NCBI RefSeq assembly: GCF_001687325.1
Contig: NZ_LZRD01000001.1
Span: forward strand, 248,001-312,000
Source of the DNA: Streptomyces sp. PTY087I2
Lineage (GTDB): Bacteria > Actinomycetota > Actinomycetes > Streptomycetales > Streptomycetaceae
DNA length: 64,000 bases
Direction: 5' to 3'
Positions 17,533-25,316 of this stretch are shown here, piece by piece. Both the position numbers and the translations under genes were made by a program. The notes below the pieces were generated by a model. It was not told the DNA's origin. It did no database searches and saw nothing but the letters and a program-made list of their open reading frames with translations. Position 1 is the stretch's first letter. The number at the start of each line of letters is the position of its first letter.

Positions 17533-17666
17533 GGCAGGTTGGGCCTCTAGGCTCAGGGCATGACCGCCTCACCCATGCCATCGCCAGCCTTCCCCTCACT
17601 GGACAGCGCCGTGCTCCGACTTCGTCGGCAACGCCATCGCGTCAGTCAGAAGCGGTCAAGCCTCGG

Positions 17667-17789
17667 GTGGAGGAGGCGATCCTGCACGCCGCTGTCCACG
17701 GATGGTACGAGGGCCACATTCAGGGCGAGGACGAGTGCCCTGGCTGCAGCTTCCGGGGTCAGCTATCGAGAGACGGAATCGACAGCTGA
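17667..17789 (+). CDS. Possible small CxxC protein
   Basis: A 40-residue reading frame, VEEAILHAAVHGWYEGHIQG and then EDECPGCSFRGQ, which looks like real coding sequence with a CPGC motif. The only in-frame start seen is GTG 17667. A more natural start (ATG 17560) lies in a different frame, so the gene may be frameshifted near 17640-17660. Confidence 0.35.
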   Translation: MEEAILHAAVHGWYEGHIQGEDECPGCSFRGQLSRDGIDS

Positions 17790-17799
17790 CCAGTTATGA

Positions 17800-17837
17800 C
17801 GAGAAGGGGCGACACCCGCCGGTATCGCCCCTTCTCG
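17800..17837. terminator. Bidirectional terminator between convergent genes
   Basis: Perfect 13-bp inverted repeat (CGAGAAGGGGCGA / TCGCCCCTTCTCG) with a 12-base loop, between the rightward CxxC ORF and the leftward zinc-ribbon gene. Confidence 0.75.
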
Positions 17838-17855
17838 TTCCGCGCCTGCGCTCGC

Positions 17856-18260
17856 CTAGTCGAGGTACGTGCCGGCGAAGGCCCCGTCGAACCCCAAGGC
17901 GGCCAGGCCCTGCTCGACGCTGGGGTAGATCGTTCCGTCCGGGATCGCGATCAGGGCGTCGAAGTCGGCGCGGCTGATCTCGGGTTCGAGCCACTGGTTG
18001 CTGCAGCGGCAGCAGACCCAGACGTTGCGCCCGTGGTTGATGAGCAGCCAGTCGCGCCGGGCGCGACAGGCAGTGCACGTCACCGGGATCCCGCGAAGGG
18101 CGAGTTCGCGAGGGTGGCTGAGGCAGCGCGTCGCGCCGGGGCCGCTGGGCGGCTGCGTCTCGTATGCGAGTTGCAGCAGGGGATCGGTGCCGGCGGGGAG
18201 GACCGGCTGCGCGGGTGTCGACTCCGCGGGGCGGTCGGTGGTTCTGAGCACGAGCGTCAT
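17856..18260 (-). CDS. Zinc-ribbon protein
   Basis: A 134-residue protein whose central part has two CxxC knuckles (TCTACRARRDW and WVCCRCSNQW, about residues 62-90), the pattern of a four-cysteine zinc ribbon. The C-terminal ISRADFDALIAIPDGTIYPS and QGLAALGFDGAF form a small alpha/beta unit. ATG 18260 is the first internal start after which composition is normal; the same frame stays open upstream only as a shadow of the relaxase gene. It lies downstream of the relaxase on the same strand. Function unknown. Confidence 0.6.
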   Translation of the reverse strand: MTLVLRTTDRPAESTPAQPVLPAGTDPLLQLAYETQPPSGPGATRCLSHPRELALRGIPVTCTACRARRDWLLINHGRNVWVCCRCSNQWLEPEISRADFDALIAIPDGTIYPSVEQGLAALGFDGAFAGTYLD

Positions 18261-18366
18261 CTCCCGGTCGAGGTCCTTCTGTTTCCATCCGTAACAGCCG
18301 GTGGAACCGGTTGTCCAGGGACTTCTCGGAGTCCGGCGAGCCGATGGCCAGCCCGCCGGATCTTCG

Positions 18367-20142
18367 TCAGCGGCGTGGTGGGCGGTTTCGTGGAGTGGGG
18401 GCGACGGGGCGAACTCCAGTCGCTGGTGTCGTTCGGTTGCTGGTGCGGTTGGCCGAGGCTTTCGGGTTGCTGTTGCCGTCCTTCGGGCGGCGGGGAGTTG
18501 CACCCGGGTGGGCGGGGAGCTGGGCGATGCGGCGCAGGCGCCAGACCAGGACGTCATTGACGTCTGTGGCGGTGTCGAGTTCGCGCATGTCGATGGCCTG
18601 ACGAAGGAGAGCTTCGGGGTCGTGGCCTGCCTGCTCGGCCTGGGCGAGGGTGGCGGCCAGGGCATCGGTTTTCGCCGGTACACCGTCCTCTCGTACGCCA
18701 TGGTTCGGTAGGGCGGCGCGAATGGTGGTCTCGTACGCCCGCCGTTGGGCGTCGGGGAGGGCGCGGCCCTGCTCGTGCAGCGTTCGCATCGGGGTGCTGG
18801 CGGCCTGTCGGTAGGCGGTGCGCAGGTGCACGGCGGTCTGCCGGGAGGCGTGGGCCTGCTGAGCATGTCCCCGGGCGGAGTGCCAGTGGGCGGCGGCGAG
18901 GGTGACCAGGACGAGGGTGGAGAGGAGCATGGCGGTGGTGCCGCCGTCCTCGCCCCGGCCGAGCGCGCCGCCGGCCCGGATGATTCCTCGTGCGGCGAAG
19001 CGGAGTGCTCGGGTGTCGGCGCGTTCCGCCTGGACGTGGCTGCGGGTCGCCCGTTCGAAAGTTCGGGCAGCGGCGGCCAGCTCGGTGCGGGTCGCGGCCG
19101 GTGAGGTCTGTGCGACGGCGTCGAGGAGTTCTCCGACGCCGACGAGCTGGGCGGCGGCTTCTCCGTCGTCACCCTGGTCGAGGATGACGGTGGCACGTTC
19201 GGCGATGGCGGTGGCGCTGCGTCGTTCTCGGGCAGGCGGGGACGAGTCCGCCCGTCCCCCGGAGTCCGGAGGCGCAGTGTGTTCGACGGCGCCGTCGGCC
19301 AGCCTGCGGCGGATCTTGGGAAGGGACAGGTCGGGGGAAAGTTTGGAGCCGGGATACCAGACCGGTTCGGCGTCGCGGTTGCGGTCGCCGGGCAGGGCGA
19401 CGTTGTAGCCGAGCGCGTCACCGGACGGGGCGTGGCGCACTTTCACCCGTAGGCCGGCCTCGTGGAGACGGGTGAAGAACTCCTTCTCGTCTTCAGCTCC
19501 GGCGAGCGCCCGGCGTACGGCTTCGCGGAGCGTCTCCCGGGGGGTTTCGGGGCGGCCGGTGCGTTCGGCTTTGAACCTCTCGGCGCTGGTGGGGTTCTTC
19601 GCTGCGGTGCCGTCTCCGGCGTTGAGGCGGCGCAGGCCCATCTCTTTTTCGATGCGGCGGCATTCGGCCTGGGCCTTGTTGAAGTCGTAGTTCAGGCGTG
19701 GGATGCGCAGGTCTCCTCGGACGAGGGTGGCGACGATGTGGATGTGGTCTGCCGCGTGGCGTACGGCGATCCACCGGCAGCCGTCGGGATCCCCGTCTGG
19801 TGCGATGCCGGTGGCGTGGACGATGCGCTGGGCGACGGCGTTCCACTCCTCGTCGGAGAACCGCCGGTCCCCGGGGGCCGTGCGGACCGAGCAGTGCCAG
19901 ACGTGCTTGGCGGGCGCCCGGTCTCCGGCCTGCTTGACCCGCAGGTCCAAGGCGGCGGTGAGCCGGGCGAGGGTGATCTTCGGATCGGGATTGGGGCTGG
20001 TGTCGCGGCCGGGATCCGGGGCGAAGCAGTCCCAGGAGCCGACGAGGTGAACGTCGGTGTGCTCCTCCCGTCGCCCGGGGCCGTACAGGTAGACGAGCAG
20101 GCCGTGGGTCCGGGAGCCGCGTCCGATGTTGGGAACCATCAC
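18367..20142 (-). CDS. MobA/VirD2-type relaxase
   Basis: A 591-residue mobilization nuclease that nicks oriT and stays attached to the transferred strand. The metal-binding histidine motif is clear (RHAADHIHIVATL, His133 and His135 with an upstream His129). It is preceded by the HVWHCSVRTAPGDR strand (80-93) and followed by RLNYDFNKAQAECRRIEKEM. A tyrosine nucleophile candidate lies near the N-terminus (LVYLYGPG). Residues 300-560 are long helices with one hydrophobic stretch near residue 400 (AMLLSTLVLVTLAAAHW), unusual for a soluble relaxase. It starts on an overlap with mobC. Confidence 0.85.
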   Translation of the reverse strand: MMVPNIGRGSRTHGLLVYLYGPGRREEHTDVHLVGSWDCFAPDPGRDTSPNPDPKITLARLTAALDLRVKQAGDRAPAKHVWHCSVRTAPGDRRFSDEEWNAVAQRIVHATGIAPDGDPDGCRWIAVRHAADHIHIVATLVRGDLRIPRLNYDFNKAQAECRRIEKEMGLRRLNAGDGTAAKNPTSAERFKAERTGRPETPRETLREAVRRALAGAEDEKEFFTRLHEAGLRVKVRHAPSGDALGYNVALPGDRNRDAEPVWYPGSKLSPDLSLPKIRRRLADGAVEHTAPPDSGGRADSSPPARERRSATAIAERATVILDQGDDGEAAAQLVGVGELLDAVAQTSPAATRTELAAAARTFERATRSHVQAERADTRALRFAARGIIRAGGALGRGEDGGTTAMLLSTLVLVTLAAAHWHSARGHAQQAHASRQTAVHLRTAYRQAASTPMRTLHEQGRALPDAQRRAYETTIRAALPNHGVREDGVPAKTDALAATLAQAEQAGHDPEALLRQAIDMRELDTATDVNDVLVWRLRRIAQLPAHPGATPRRPKDGNSNPKASANRTSNRTTPATGVRPVAPTPRNRPPRR

Positions 20143-20804
20143 AGCCGCCTGTTCACCAGGTTGTTCGCCGCGTCGTCGACGCGGGCGAGGAGCCGGAGCA
20201 GCGTGCTCAGCGCGTGGTCGAGTTCGCCGGGGCGGGGCTGCCCGCCGGCATTGAGGACGTAGGCGATCTGGTTGATGTTGTTGCCGATTCGGGCCAAGGC
20301 CGTTCGTAGGGCTGCGAGTTCGTCGATGGCCGTGTCCCAGCGTTCGTTGGGGTGGAGGGCGGTCGAACCGCGGGCGGCTGCGAGGCTGGCACCAGCGAGG
20401 AAGCGGGCGACGGTGATGCCGCGCTGCGCGGCAGCGTCGGCGATCTCGGCCTTCTCGGTGTCGGAGAGGCGGGTCGTCGTCTTACGGGTGCGCTCGCTGG
20501 CGTTGCGGGTGCGGCGGCGCGGCTTACGGTCGGGGAAGGCGGGCGTGCTCGGGCTCGGCAGCGCACGCTGGTCGTCGCACTCGGCTTCTCCCCCCGTGAC
20601 CGGCGCCCCCTGGTGCCGGTTGCCCGGCTGGTCCCCGTGCGCCCTCGCTCGGGGACCAGCCGGGCTTCCCCCGCCCCCCTGGGCGGGGGCAAGTGCGTAC
20701 GACGGGCCGTAGGACCGTCGTACGCGATAGCTTGCTCCGCCAGGAGCCGTGGTGGGGTCACGCTGCTGCCCAGCCGTGACCACCGCCGGGTCGTCGGTGG
20801 TCAC
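20139..20804 (-). CDS. mobC: Mobilization relaxosome protein MobC
   Basis: A 221-residue relaxosome accessory protein. The C-terminal 110 residues match the MobC family: TTRLSDTEKAEIADAAAQRG, ITVARFLAGASLA and LARIGNNINQIAYVLN, then a helical end. The N-terminal 100 residues are Arg/Pro/Gly-rich and not conserved, so the true start could be further in. It overlaps the relaxase by 4 bases and the 74-residue gene upstream by 4 bases, forming a compact mob operon. Confidence 0.85.
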   Translation of the reverse strand: MTTDDPAVVTAGQQRDPTTAPGGASYRVRRSYGPSYALAPAQGGGGSPAGPRARAHGDQPGNRHQGAPVTGGEAECDDQRALPSPSTPAFPDRKPRRRTRNASERTRKTTTRLSDTEKAEIADAAAQRGITVARFLAGASLAAARGSTALHPNERWDTAIDELAALRTALARIGNNINQIAYVLNAGGQPRPGELDHALSTLLRLLARVDDAANNLVNRRL

Positions 20805-21025
20805 CGGCTCGTCTCCGGGTCCTGCTGCTGAATTTCGTGGACAAGGTCCGCGATCCAGTCCATGGCCAGGACCGGGTGGTGGAGGGTCCAGGGCCGGTCG
20901 TGCTGCTCGCGTTGCACGATCCAGGTGGTGTCGGGGCCGGACTGGGCGCGGTGGAGGTGGCCGCGCTGGTGCAGGACGGTCAGCCAGGAGTCGACTTCGG
21001 CGGGGGTGGCCGGGTGAGTGCGCAT
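20801..21025 (-). CDS. Small hypothetical protein upstream of mobC
   Basis: A 74-residue protein starting MRTHPATPAEVDSWLTVLHQ, followed by a predicted helix-strand pattern (TTWIVQREQH, HPVLAMDWIADLVHEIQ). Its stop overlaps the mobC start. It resembles the short winged-helix-like proteins next to mob genes in Streptomyces elements, but I do not recognise it as a family. Confidence 0.55.
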   Translation of the reverse strand: MRTHPATPAEVDSWLTVLHQRGHLHRAQSGPDTTWIVQREQHDRPWTLHHPVLAMDWIADLVHEIQQQDPETSR

Positions 21026-21070
21026 CGGGTGTACTCCGCTTTTGCTCTGGGGGAAGGTGGGGCGGGTGTG

Positions 21071-21116
21071 CGGAGCGGGTGACCGGCCGGGGTGACCAGC
21101 TCGGTCACCCGCTCCG
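21071..21116. terminator. 14-bp inverted repeat between DUF2637 gene and mob operon
   Basis: CGGAGCGGGTGACC (21071-21084) and its exact complement (21103-21116) with an 18-base loop. It lies just past the stop of the DUF2637 gene, so a terminator is the simplest reading. Its place directly before the mob genes makes an oriT-linked repeat the alternative. Confidence 0.5.
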
Positions 21117-21126
21117 TGGTGTCCGA

Positions 21127-22188
21127 TCAGGTTCGGGCGGAGCTGACCGGCTGTCCGTTCTGCTTGCGGAGCTGGGCCATCAGGGTGGTCAGGGTGTCGC
21201 TGGAGAGCGTCATCTGCTGGTCTCGGATCGCCTGGCCGACCACCTTGCGGGTCAGCTTGCCCTCGGCCCTGACCGCTGACCGAGCGATCTTCAGTAGCTC
21301 CTCGGTGTCCTGGTCGGGTCGCCGGTCACCGGCTGTCCGGGCCCGCCGGTCAGTGACCGACGGGGCGGTGACCGACGGAGTGACCGGCAGGGCAGTGTCC
21401 GACCCTCGGTTGTCCTGATCGCCGGTCGCCGAGGTGGTGTCATCGGGGCGGTCAGTGACCGGGCGCGCGGTGTCCGGCTGTCCGGGCAGGTCAGCGGCCT
21501 CGTGCGGCTGGCTCCGGTCACCGGTGACCGGGGCGCTGCTGTCCGCCGGAGCCCTGCCCCCGCTCAGCGACCGGGGGGCGGAGACCGGCTTGTCCAGGGA
21601 GAGCGGCTGCCGGTCGGTCCGGGCGGTGACCGGCTGACCGGCCTCCGGCTGCTGACCGACCAGGTCGGTCCGGGTGACCTCTGCGCCGTCGCTCCGGTTG
21701 GCCTGACCGAGGTGACCGGCCTTGCCGAGGTCCTCGCGGTCACTGTCCTTGACCGGTCCCCGGGCGATGAGGATGTAGAGGTGGACGGCTCCGGCCAGGG
21801 CCAGCGGGGCGATGGTGGACAGCACCGCGACCACCGTGTCCCCGAGCCGGAGGCTGGTGCCGGCGACCGCGTCCTGGTTGATCCGCACCGCGTGGAGCGC
21901 GTTGGCCCAGATGCTGGCGGCGGTGGCCGTGCCGACGAGCGTCCAGACGTAGAGCCGGGCGCGCAGCGGGGCGTCGCGCAGGACCAGGAGCGCGCGGACG
22001 CCGTAAGCGATGAACCCGTCGATCACCAGCGGAAAGACGAAGGTCAACAGCCCCCGGACGTGGATGGCGACCGCCATCTGCTGGAGGGCGTCGTACGACA
22101 GCGCGCACCCCGCGCCGCCCAGGGCGATGACCACCGCGCGGTCCCAGGCGGATATATGCGCCGCCTTCGGTGTGCTCGTGGTGGTCAT
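21127..22188 (-). CDS. DUF2637 membrane protein
   Basis: A 353-residue protein. Residues 15-140 form four hydrophobic helices with the DUF2637 features (SYDALQQMAVAIHVRGLLTF, FPLVIDGFIAYGVRAL, ASIWANALHAV, LAGAVHLYILI). This family is common in actinobacterial integrative elements and has been linked to plasmid spread functions, though its biochemical role is unknown. Residues 150-290 are a long Thr/Pro/Asp-rich repeat region with recurring VTDRP and PVT units. The end (EELLKIARSAVRAEG, KLTRKVVGQAIRDQQ) resembles a helix-turn-helix. It overlaps the whiB-like gene by 4 bases. Confidence 0.8.
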   Translation of the reverse strand: MTTTSTPKAAHISAWDRAVVIALGGAGCALSYDALQQMAVAIHVRGLLTFVFPLVIDGFIAYGVRALLVLRDAPLRARLYVWTLVGTATAASIWANALHAVRINQDAVAGTSLRLGDTVVAVLSTIAPLALAGAVHLYILIARGPVKDSDREDLGKAGHLGQANRSDGAEVTRTDLVGQQPEAGQPVTARTDRQPLSLDKPVSAPRSLSGGRAPADSSAPVTGDRSQPHEAADLPGQPDTARPVTDRPDDTTSATGDQDNRGSDTALPVTPSVTAPSVTDRRARTAGDRRPDQDTEELLKIARSAVRAEGKLTRKVVGQAIRDQQMTLSSDTLTTLMAQLRKQNGQPVSSART

Positions 22189-22751
22189 GCCGCCGTCCCG
22201 AAGTCGTCGCGGACCGGGTGCTCACCGTCGACCTCAGGTGACAGGGTGGTCTCCTCGGGCTGGTTCAGGGTTCGGTTGCGCTCGGCCCGGCGGATCTCGC
22301 GGTATCGCTTCTTGGCGTGCTCCTCGGTGACCTTCAGAAGCCAGGCCAGGCGCTGCTCGCTCACCCCGTGACGGTAGGCAGCGTGCTCGACCGCGCGGCG
22401 CTCCGTATGGGTGAGGTGCACGTCGCGCCCGGCGATGGTGGCGTTGACGCGGCTGTAGTCGAGGCGGTTGGGGAGCTTCTCGTGCAGCGGCCCGCGCTCC
22501 TCCTCCGTCAGACCGCCCCGGATCCCTTCGGTGTCACCCGCTTCGAGGGCGGCGTCCAGGCAGGTGCGGCGGACCGGGCACTGGCCGCACAGGGCCTTGG
22601 CCGTGGCGATTTTGCCGGTCTCGTCGGGCTCGGGAAAGAAGACTTCGGGGTCCACAGGGTTGTACTCGGTGCTCTGGCAGACGGCGTCGGTCTGCCAGGT
22701 CTGGTCGCCGAGCCGGCGGTGGCGGACAGGGCTGTTCGTCGTGCTGGTCAT
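22185..22751 (-). CDS. WhiB-family iron-sulfur regulator
   Basis: A 188-residue member of the actinobacterial WhiB family of transcription factors, which bind a [4Fe-4S] cluster and a sigma factor. The four cluster cysteines are Cys25, Cys55, Cys58 and Cys64 (TDAVCQSTEY, LCGQCPVRRTC), followed by the glycine turn GIRGGL in place of the usual GVWGG. Residues 100-150 add an HTH-like extension (LTHTERRAVEHAAYRHG, SEQRLAWLLKV) not found in the shortest family members. It probably regulates the element's own transfer or replication genes. Confidence 0.9.
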   Translation of the reverse strand: MTSTTNSPVRHRRLGDQTWQTDAVCQSTEYNPVDPEVFFPEPDETGKIATAKALCGQCPVRRTCLDAALEAGDTEGIRGGLTEEERGPLHEKLPNRLDYSRVNATIAGRDVHLTHTERRAVEHAAYRHGVSEQRLAWLLKVTEEHAKKRYREIRRAERNRTLNQPEETTLSPEVDGEHPVRDDFGTAA

Positions 22752-22870
22752 GCGGGTTGCTCCGATCGCTCTCCGCGCACAGGGGCGTCGGCGGAGAGGT
22801 GCGCTGGTCGTGAAGTTGCTCGTGGCGGCGCGCAGAGGGGCGCGGCCCGGAAGTGGTGACCTGCGGCAGG

Positions 22871-23578
22871 TCAGGCTGCTGCGCGGTAGCGTCTGCGGTC
22901 GAGCGGCTCGAACTCGACTCGGGTGGTCATCTCCGCGAGTCGGGAGGCGACACGGTCACCGAGGTAGGAGCGGAGGTCCTTGATCGCCAGGTTGGTGGTG
23001 ATCAGCGTGGGGAGCATGAGGTTGTACCGGCGGTTGATCAACCTGTACGTGATCTCCTCGACCCACTCGCTGGCCTTGGCCGCGCCGAGGTCGTCGATGA
23101 TCAGGAGCGGGCAGCGGCTGACCGCCGCCAGCTCCCGCTCGCTGTCGGCCCCGGGCCGGGGGCGGAGATCGGCGTACAGGTCGGCGGCGGTGGTCGCGCG
23201 CCAGCGCACGCCGATCCCGCTCTCCACGAGCGCTCGGATCGCGCCGTACGCCTGGTGCGTCTTGCCCGCGCCGACGACTCCGGCCATCAGGAGACTGGGC
23301 CCGGTGGTGACCTGCCGCCGGGCTCCCCGGCTGGGGGCGACGGCTGCCTCGGTGACCTTCCCGACCCAGTCCAGGACCATCGGGTGGTCGGCGAGGGCCG
23401 ACTGGTAGCGCGGGGGCATACCAGCCAGGAGGACGTCGAGCGGGGAGAACGGCTCGGGGTCGTCGGGGAGCGCGGCGGCGTCGGCCGGGTCGATGTTTCG
23501 GGCGGCCAGGATCCGGGCCATGCGCTCCAGGGTGCCTTCGTTGCCGAGGAGCTGCGGTTCGCGGTGACGGGTGTGCAT
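22871..23578 (-). CDS. DnaC/IstB-like ATP-binding protein
   Basis: A 235-residue AAA-type ATPase like helicase loaders. Walker A is MAGVVGAGKTHQ (residues 98-109) and Walker B is LLIIDDLGAAK near 150. These are followed by the sensor LPTLITTNL and the arginine-containing GDRVASRLAEM. The N-terminal 80 residues probably contact the partner initiator. ATG 23578 is preferred because it overlaps the stop of the replication gene upstream; an in-frame start at 23626 would overlap that gene more deeply. Together with the upstream gene it likely loads a helicase at the element's origin. Confidence 0.85.
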   Translation of the reverse strand: MHTRHREPQLLGNEGTLERMARILAARNIDPADAAALPDDPEPFSPLDVLLAGMPPRYQSALADHPMVLDWVGKVTEAAVAPSRGARRQVTTGPSLLMAGVVGAGKTHQAYGAIRALVESGIGVRWRATTAADLYADLRPRPGADSERELAAVSRCPLLIIDDLGAAKASEWVEEITYRLINRRYNLMLPTLITTNLAIKDLRSYLGDRVASRLAEMTTRVEFEPLDRRRYRAAA

Positions 23579-24597
23579 CACAGCTCCTCGGCGTAGGCGG
23601 CGGAAGCGTTGGCCGGATTGGTCCACGCCTGGTGGGCGGGCACGTTAGGCCGGATTCCCGGCCGCGCCAAACCGCCGGGGCGCGCGTTCATCGCCTCGTT
23701 GACCATGCTGGTCAGCACGCTCGGGTGCTTCGGGTTGGCCGCGAAGTTCGCCAGACCGGCCCGGATGTGCCCCGGAGCGATCCCCTCGTCCAGGAGCTTC
23801 TTGGTGATCCGCCCGAGGTGTCCGATCACGTCGTTCGGGGGGCGCTGGTCGCACCCGGCGACGTACTCGCCGACGAGGTCCTTGGCGGAGACGCCGACTG
23901 CGGGCGCTGTGCGCCCCGTAGGGACAAGAGATCCAGGATCCAAGATCCTAGATCCAGGCGCCGAGCCTTCGGAGAGGCCTCGGGGAAGGTTCGGGGAGTC
24001 CTCGGAGAATCCCTTCTGACCTGCACTCTTAGCACCAGCTCGCCCCGCTGTGCCGATCGCGCCGTCGGCAGCCTCCTGCCGGTCGGCGACGGACTCGTCT
24101 GCGTGGCTCGACGTCTGCGAGGTGGGTACGGCAGGCAGATCGAGGGCTCGGGGAGCCCTCCCGGAGGTCTCGGAGAGTCCTCGGGGAGCCGTGTGCGAGC
24201 CCTCGGTCCGCCGGGTGCAGGAGCCCTTGCACGGTGCGCACCGGTCGGCAGCCTGGTGCTGCGGGCACGATGGCAGGCGGGACTGGCTCGGCTTGTCGAT
24301 CTTCTGATGCTCGGACCAGGTGACGATGTGGAGGTAGCGGCGGCCGTCGCATCCGGTGTATCGGCAGATCAGACCGGCGTTCGCGAGCTGGTGGAGGTCG
24401 TCCTCGACGTGGACGGAGGTGTGCTCGGCGCGCAGAGGCCAGAGGAGTCCCGCGATGATCGCGGCGTTGTCACGGTGGCGACCGTGGTCGTCGGCCTGGG
24501 TGAGCAGGCCGAAGAAGGTCCGCTCGGCCGCCACGGTCACTTCGGCGAGCGACTCGGAGGTGAACGCCTCCGGCTTGACGGTTCGGATCCGGGCCAT
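23578..24597 (-). CDS. Replication initiator-like protein
   Basis: A 339-residue protein of the kind annotated as phage or element replication initiators. The first 110 residues form a winged-helix region (MARIRTVKPEAFTSESLAEV, RTFFGLLTQADDHGR, ADDHG and IVTWSEHQKIDKPS). A cysteine pair follows (CPQH, CAPCKGSC). The middle, 130-240, is Ser/Gly/Pro-rich and encoded by repetitive DNA. The C-terminal 90 residues are a helical DnaD-like part (DVIGHLGRITKKLLDEG, HIRAGLANFAANPKHPSVL). It is coupled to the helicase-loader-like gene downstream. Confidence 0.75.
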   Translation of the reverse strand: MARIRTVKPEAFTSESLAEVTVAAERTFFGLLTQADDHGRHRDNAAIIAGLLWPLRAEHTSVHVEDDLHQLANAGLICRYTGCDGRRYLHIVTWSEHQKIDKPSQSRLPSCPQHQAADRCAPCKGSCTRRTEGSHTAPRGLSETSGRAPRALDLPAVPTSQTSSHADESVADRQEAADGAIGTAGRAGAKSAGQKGFSEDSPNLPRGLSEGSAPGSRILDPGSLVPTGRTAPAVGVSAKDLVGEYVAGCDQRPPNDVIGHLGRITKKLLDEGIAPGHIRAGLANFAANPKHPSVLTSMVNEAMNARPGGLARPGIRPNVPAHQAWTNPANASAAYAEEL

Positions 24598-24598
24598 C

Positions 24599-24925
24599 TC
24601 AGCGGCCCCGCTCGGCGGCGATCGAGTCGCTCCAAGTGAGGGTGGCGTCGGCGAGGCGGAAGGTGTGCGGGCGGGTCCAGTCCTCGTCCGGCCAGACCCT
24701 CAGGATCCAGCGAGCGGCGACCCTGGATGTCGTCCGGCCCAGCTCCATCGACCGACCGGCCTCGTCCTGCACGATCGTGTGCGGGTGGGGCCACACCTGC
24801 GCCGGGTCGGTGAGGCTGACTCGGATAGTGGCTGCGCCCGGGATCATGTCGGCGAGTTGGGCGGCGAGGCGGTGTCGGCGGCTGGTGTCCGGGCAGGCCA
24901 GGATTCCGCTCGGCATGGCAGGCAT
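24599..24925 (-). CDS. Hypothetical protein, first gene of leftward operon
   Basis: A 108-residue protein with strands and aromatic residues (RRHRLAAQLADMIPGAATIR, ARWILRVWPDEDW). ATG 24925 follows ACGGAG at a good distance; the longer frame upstream (to 25222) has poor composition. It ends one base before the ATG of the initiator-like gene, so it heads the replication operon. No family recognised. Confidence 0.6.
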   Translation of the reverse strand: MPAMPSGILACPDTSRRHRLAAQLADMIPGAATIRVSLTDPAQVWPHPHTIVQDEAGRSMELGRTTSRVAARWILRVWPDEDWTRPHTFRLADATLTWSDSIAAERGR

Positions 24926-25316
24926 GCGATACTCCGTGGTTTGTAGGAGCGCGGTGCGGTGGTTCTCGTGCAAAAGCCCCGCCGCCCGCGAGATGTGAAT
25001 CGGCGCCCTTCGGGGTGCCGGCCCGGCGCTTGGGAGCTGGTAACTCCCGGGCGCCGGTTCTTCGTTGCTTCGTCGTGTTACGGGCCGCTGGCGTGCATCC
25101 CCCGCCCCCTCCTTGACCCGTGTTCGGTCGGCACCCCCTCTTGCAGGGCGCGCGCCGAGGGAGGTGTTCTCCTCCTCAGCCTCACGTCCTCGGCAGGCGC
25201 GGAACCTGGCCGGGGGATGCATGGCACCCCGTTTTTCGGTAGTCTGAAGCTATCCCGGTTCGCACGAAAGGTCAACGAGCCGATAGTTCTTCGACTCGGA
25301 CGAAAAAGAGGTCTCG
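24926..25316. promoter_or_regulatory. Divergent promoter region
   Basis: 391 bases between the leftward replication operon and the rightward XRE-type gene, with no credible ORF. The 90 bases before the XRE start are AT-richer and hold TTTTTCGGTAGTCTGAAGC, a short palindrome TTCGCACGAA (25259-25268) and GATAGTTCTTCGACTCGG. Such half-symmetric sites are candidates for the regulator's own operator. No exact promoter can be fixed by eye. Confidence 0.4.

Noticed and set aside
17856..19421. 521-codon minus-strand open frame
   Set aside because: Only its last 134 codons look like protein; the rest overlaps the relaxase gene in another frame and is Pro/Thr/Ser nonsense.
21300..21700. Repeated GTGACCGG/CCGGTCAC units, at first sight a direct-repeat array
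   Set aside because: They lie inside the DUF2637 gene and code for the repeated VTDRP-type residues of its flexible region; spacing is irregular, so neither CRISPR nor clear iterons.
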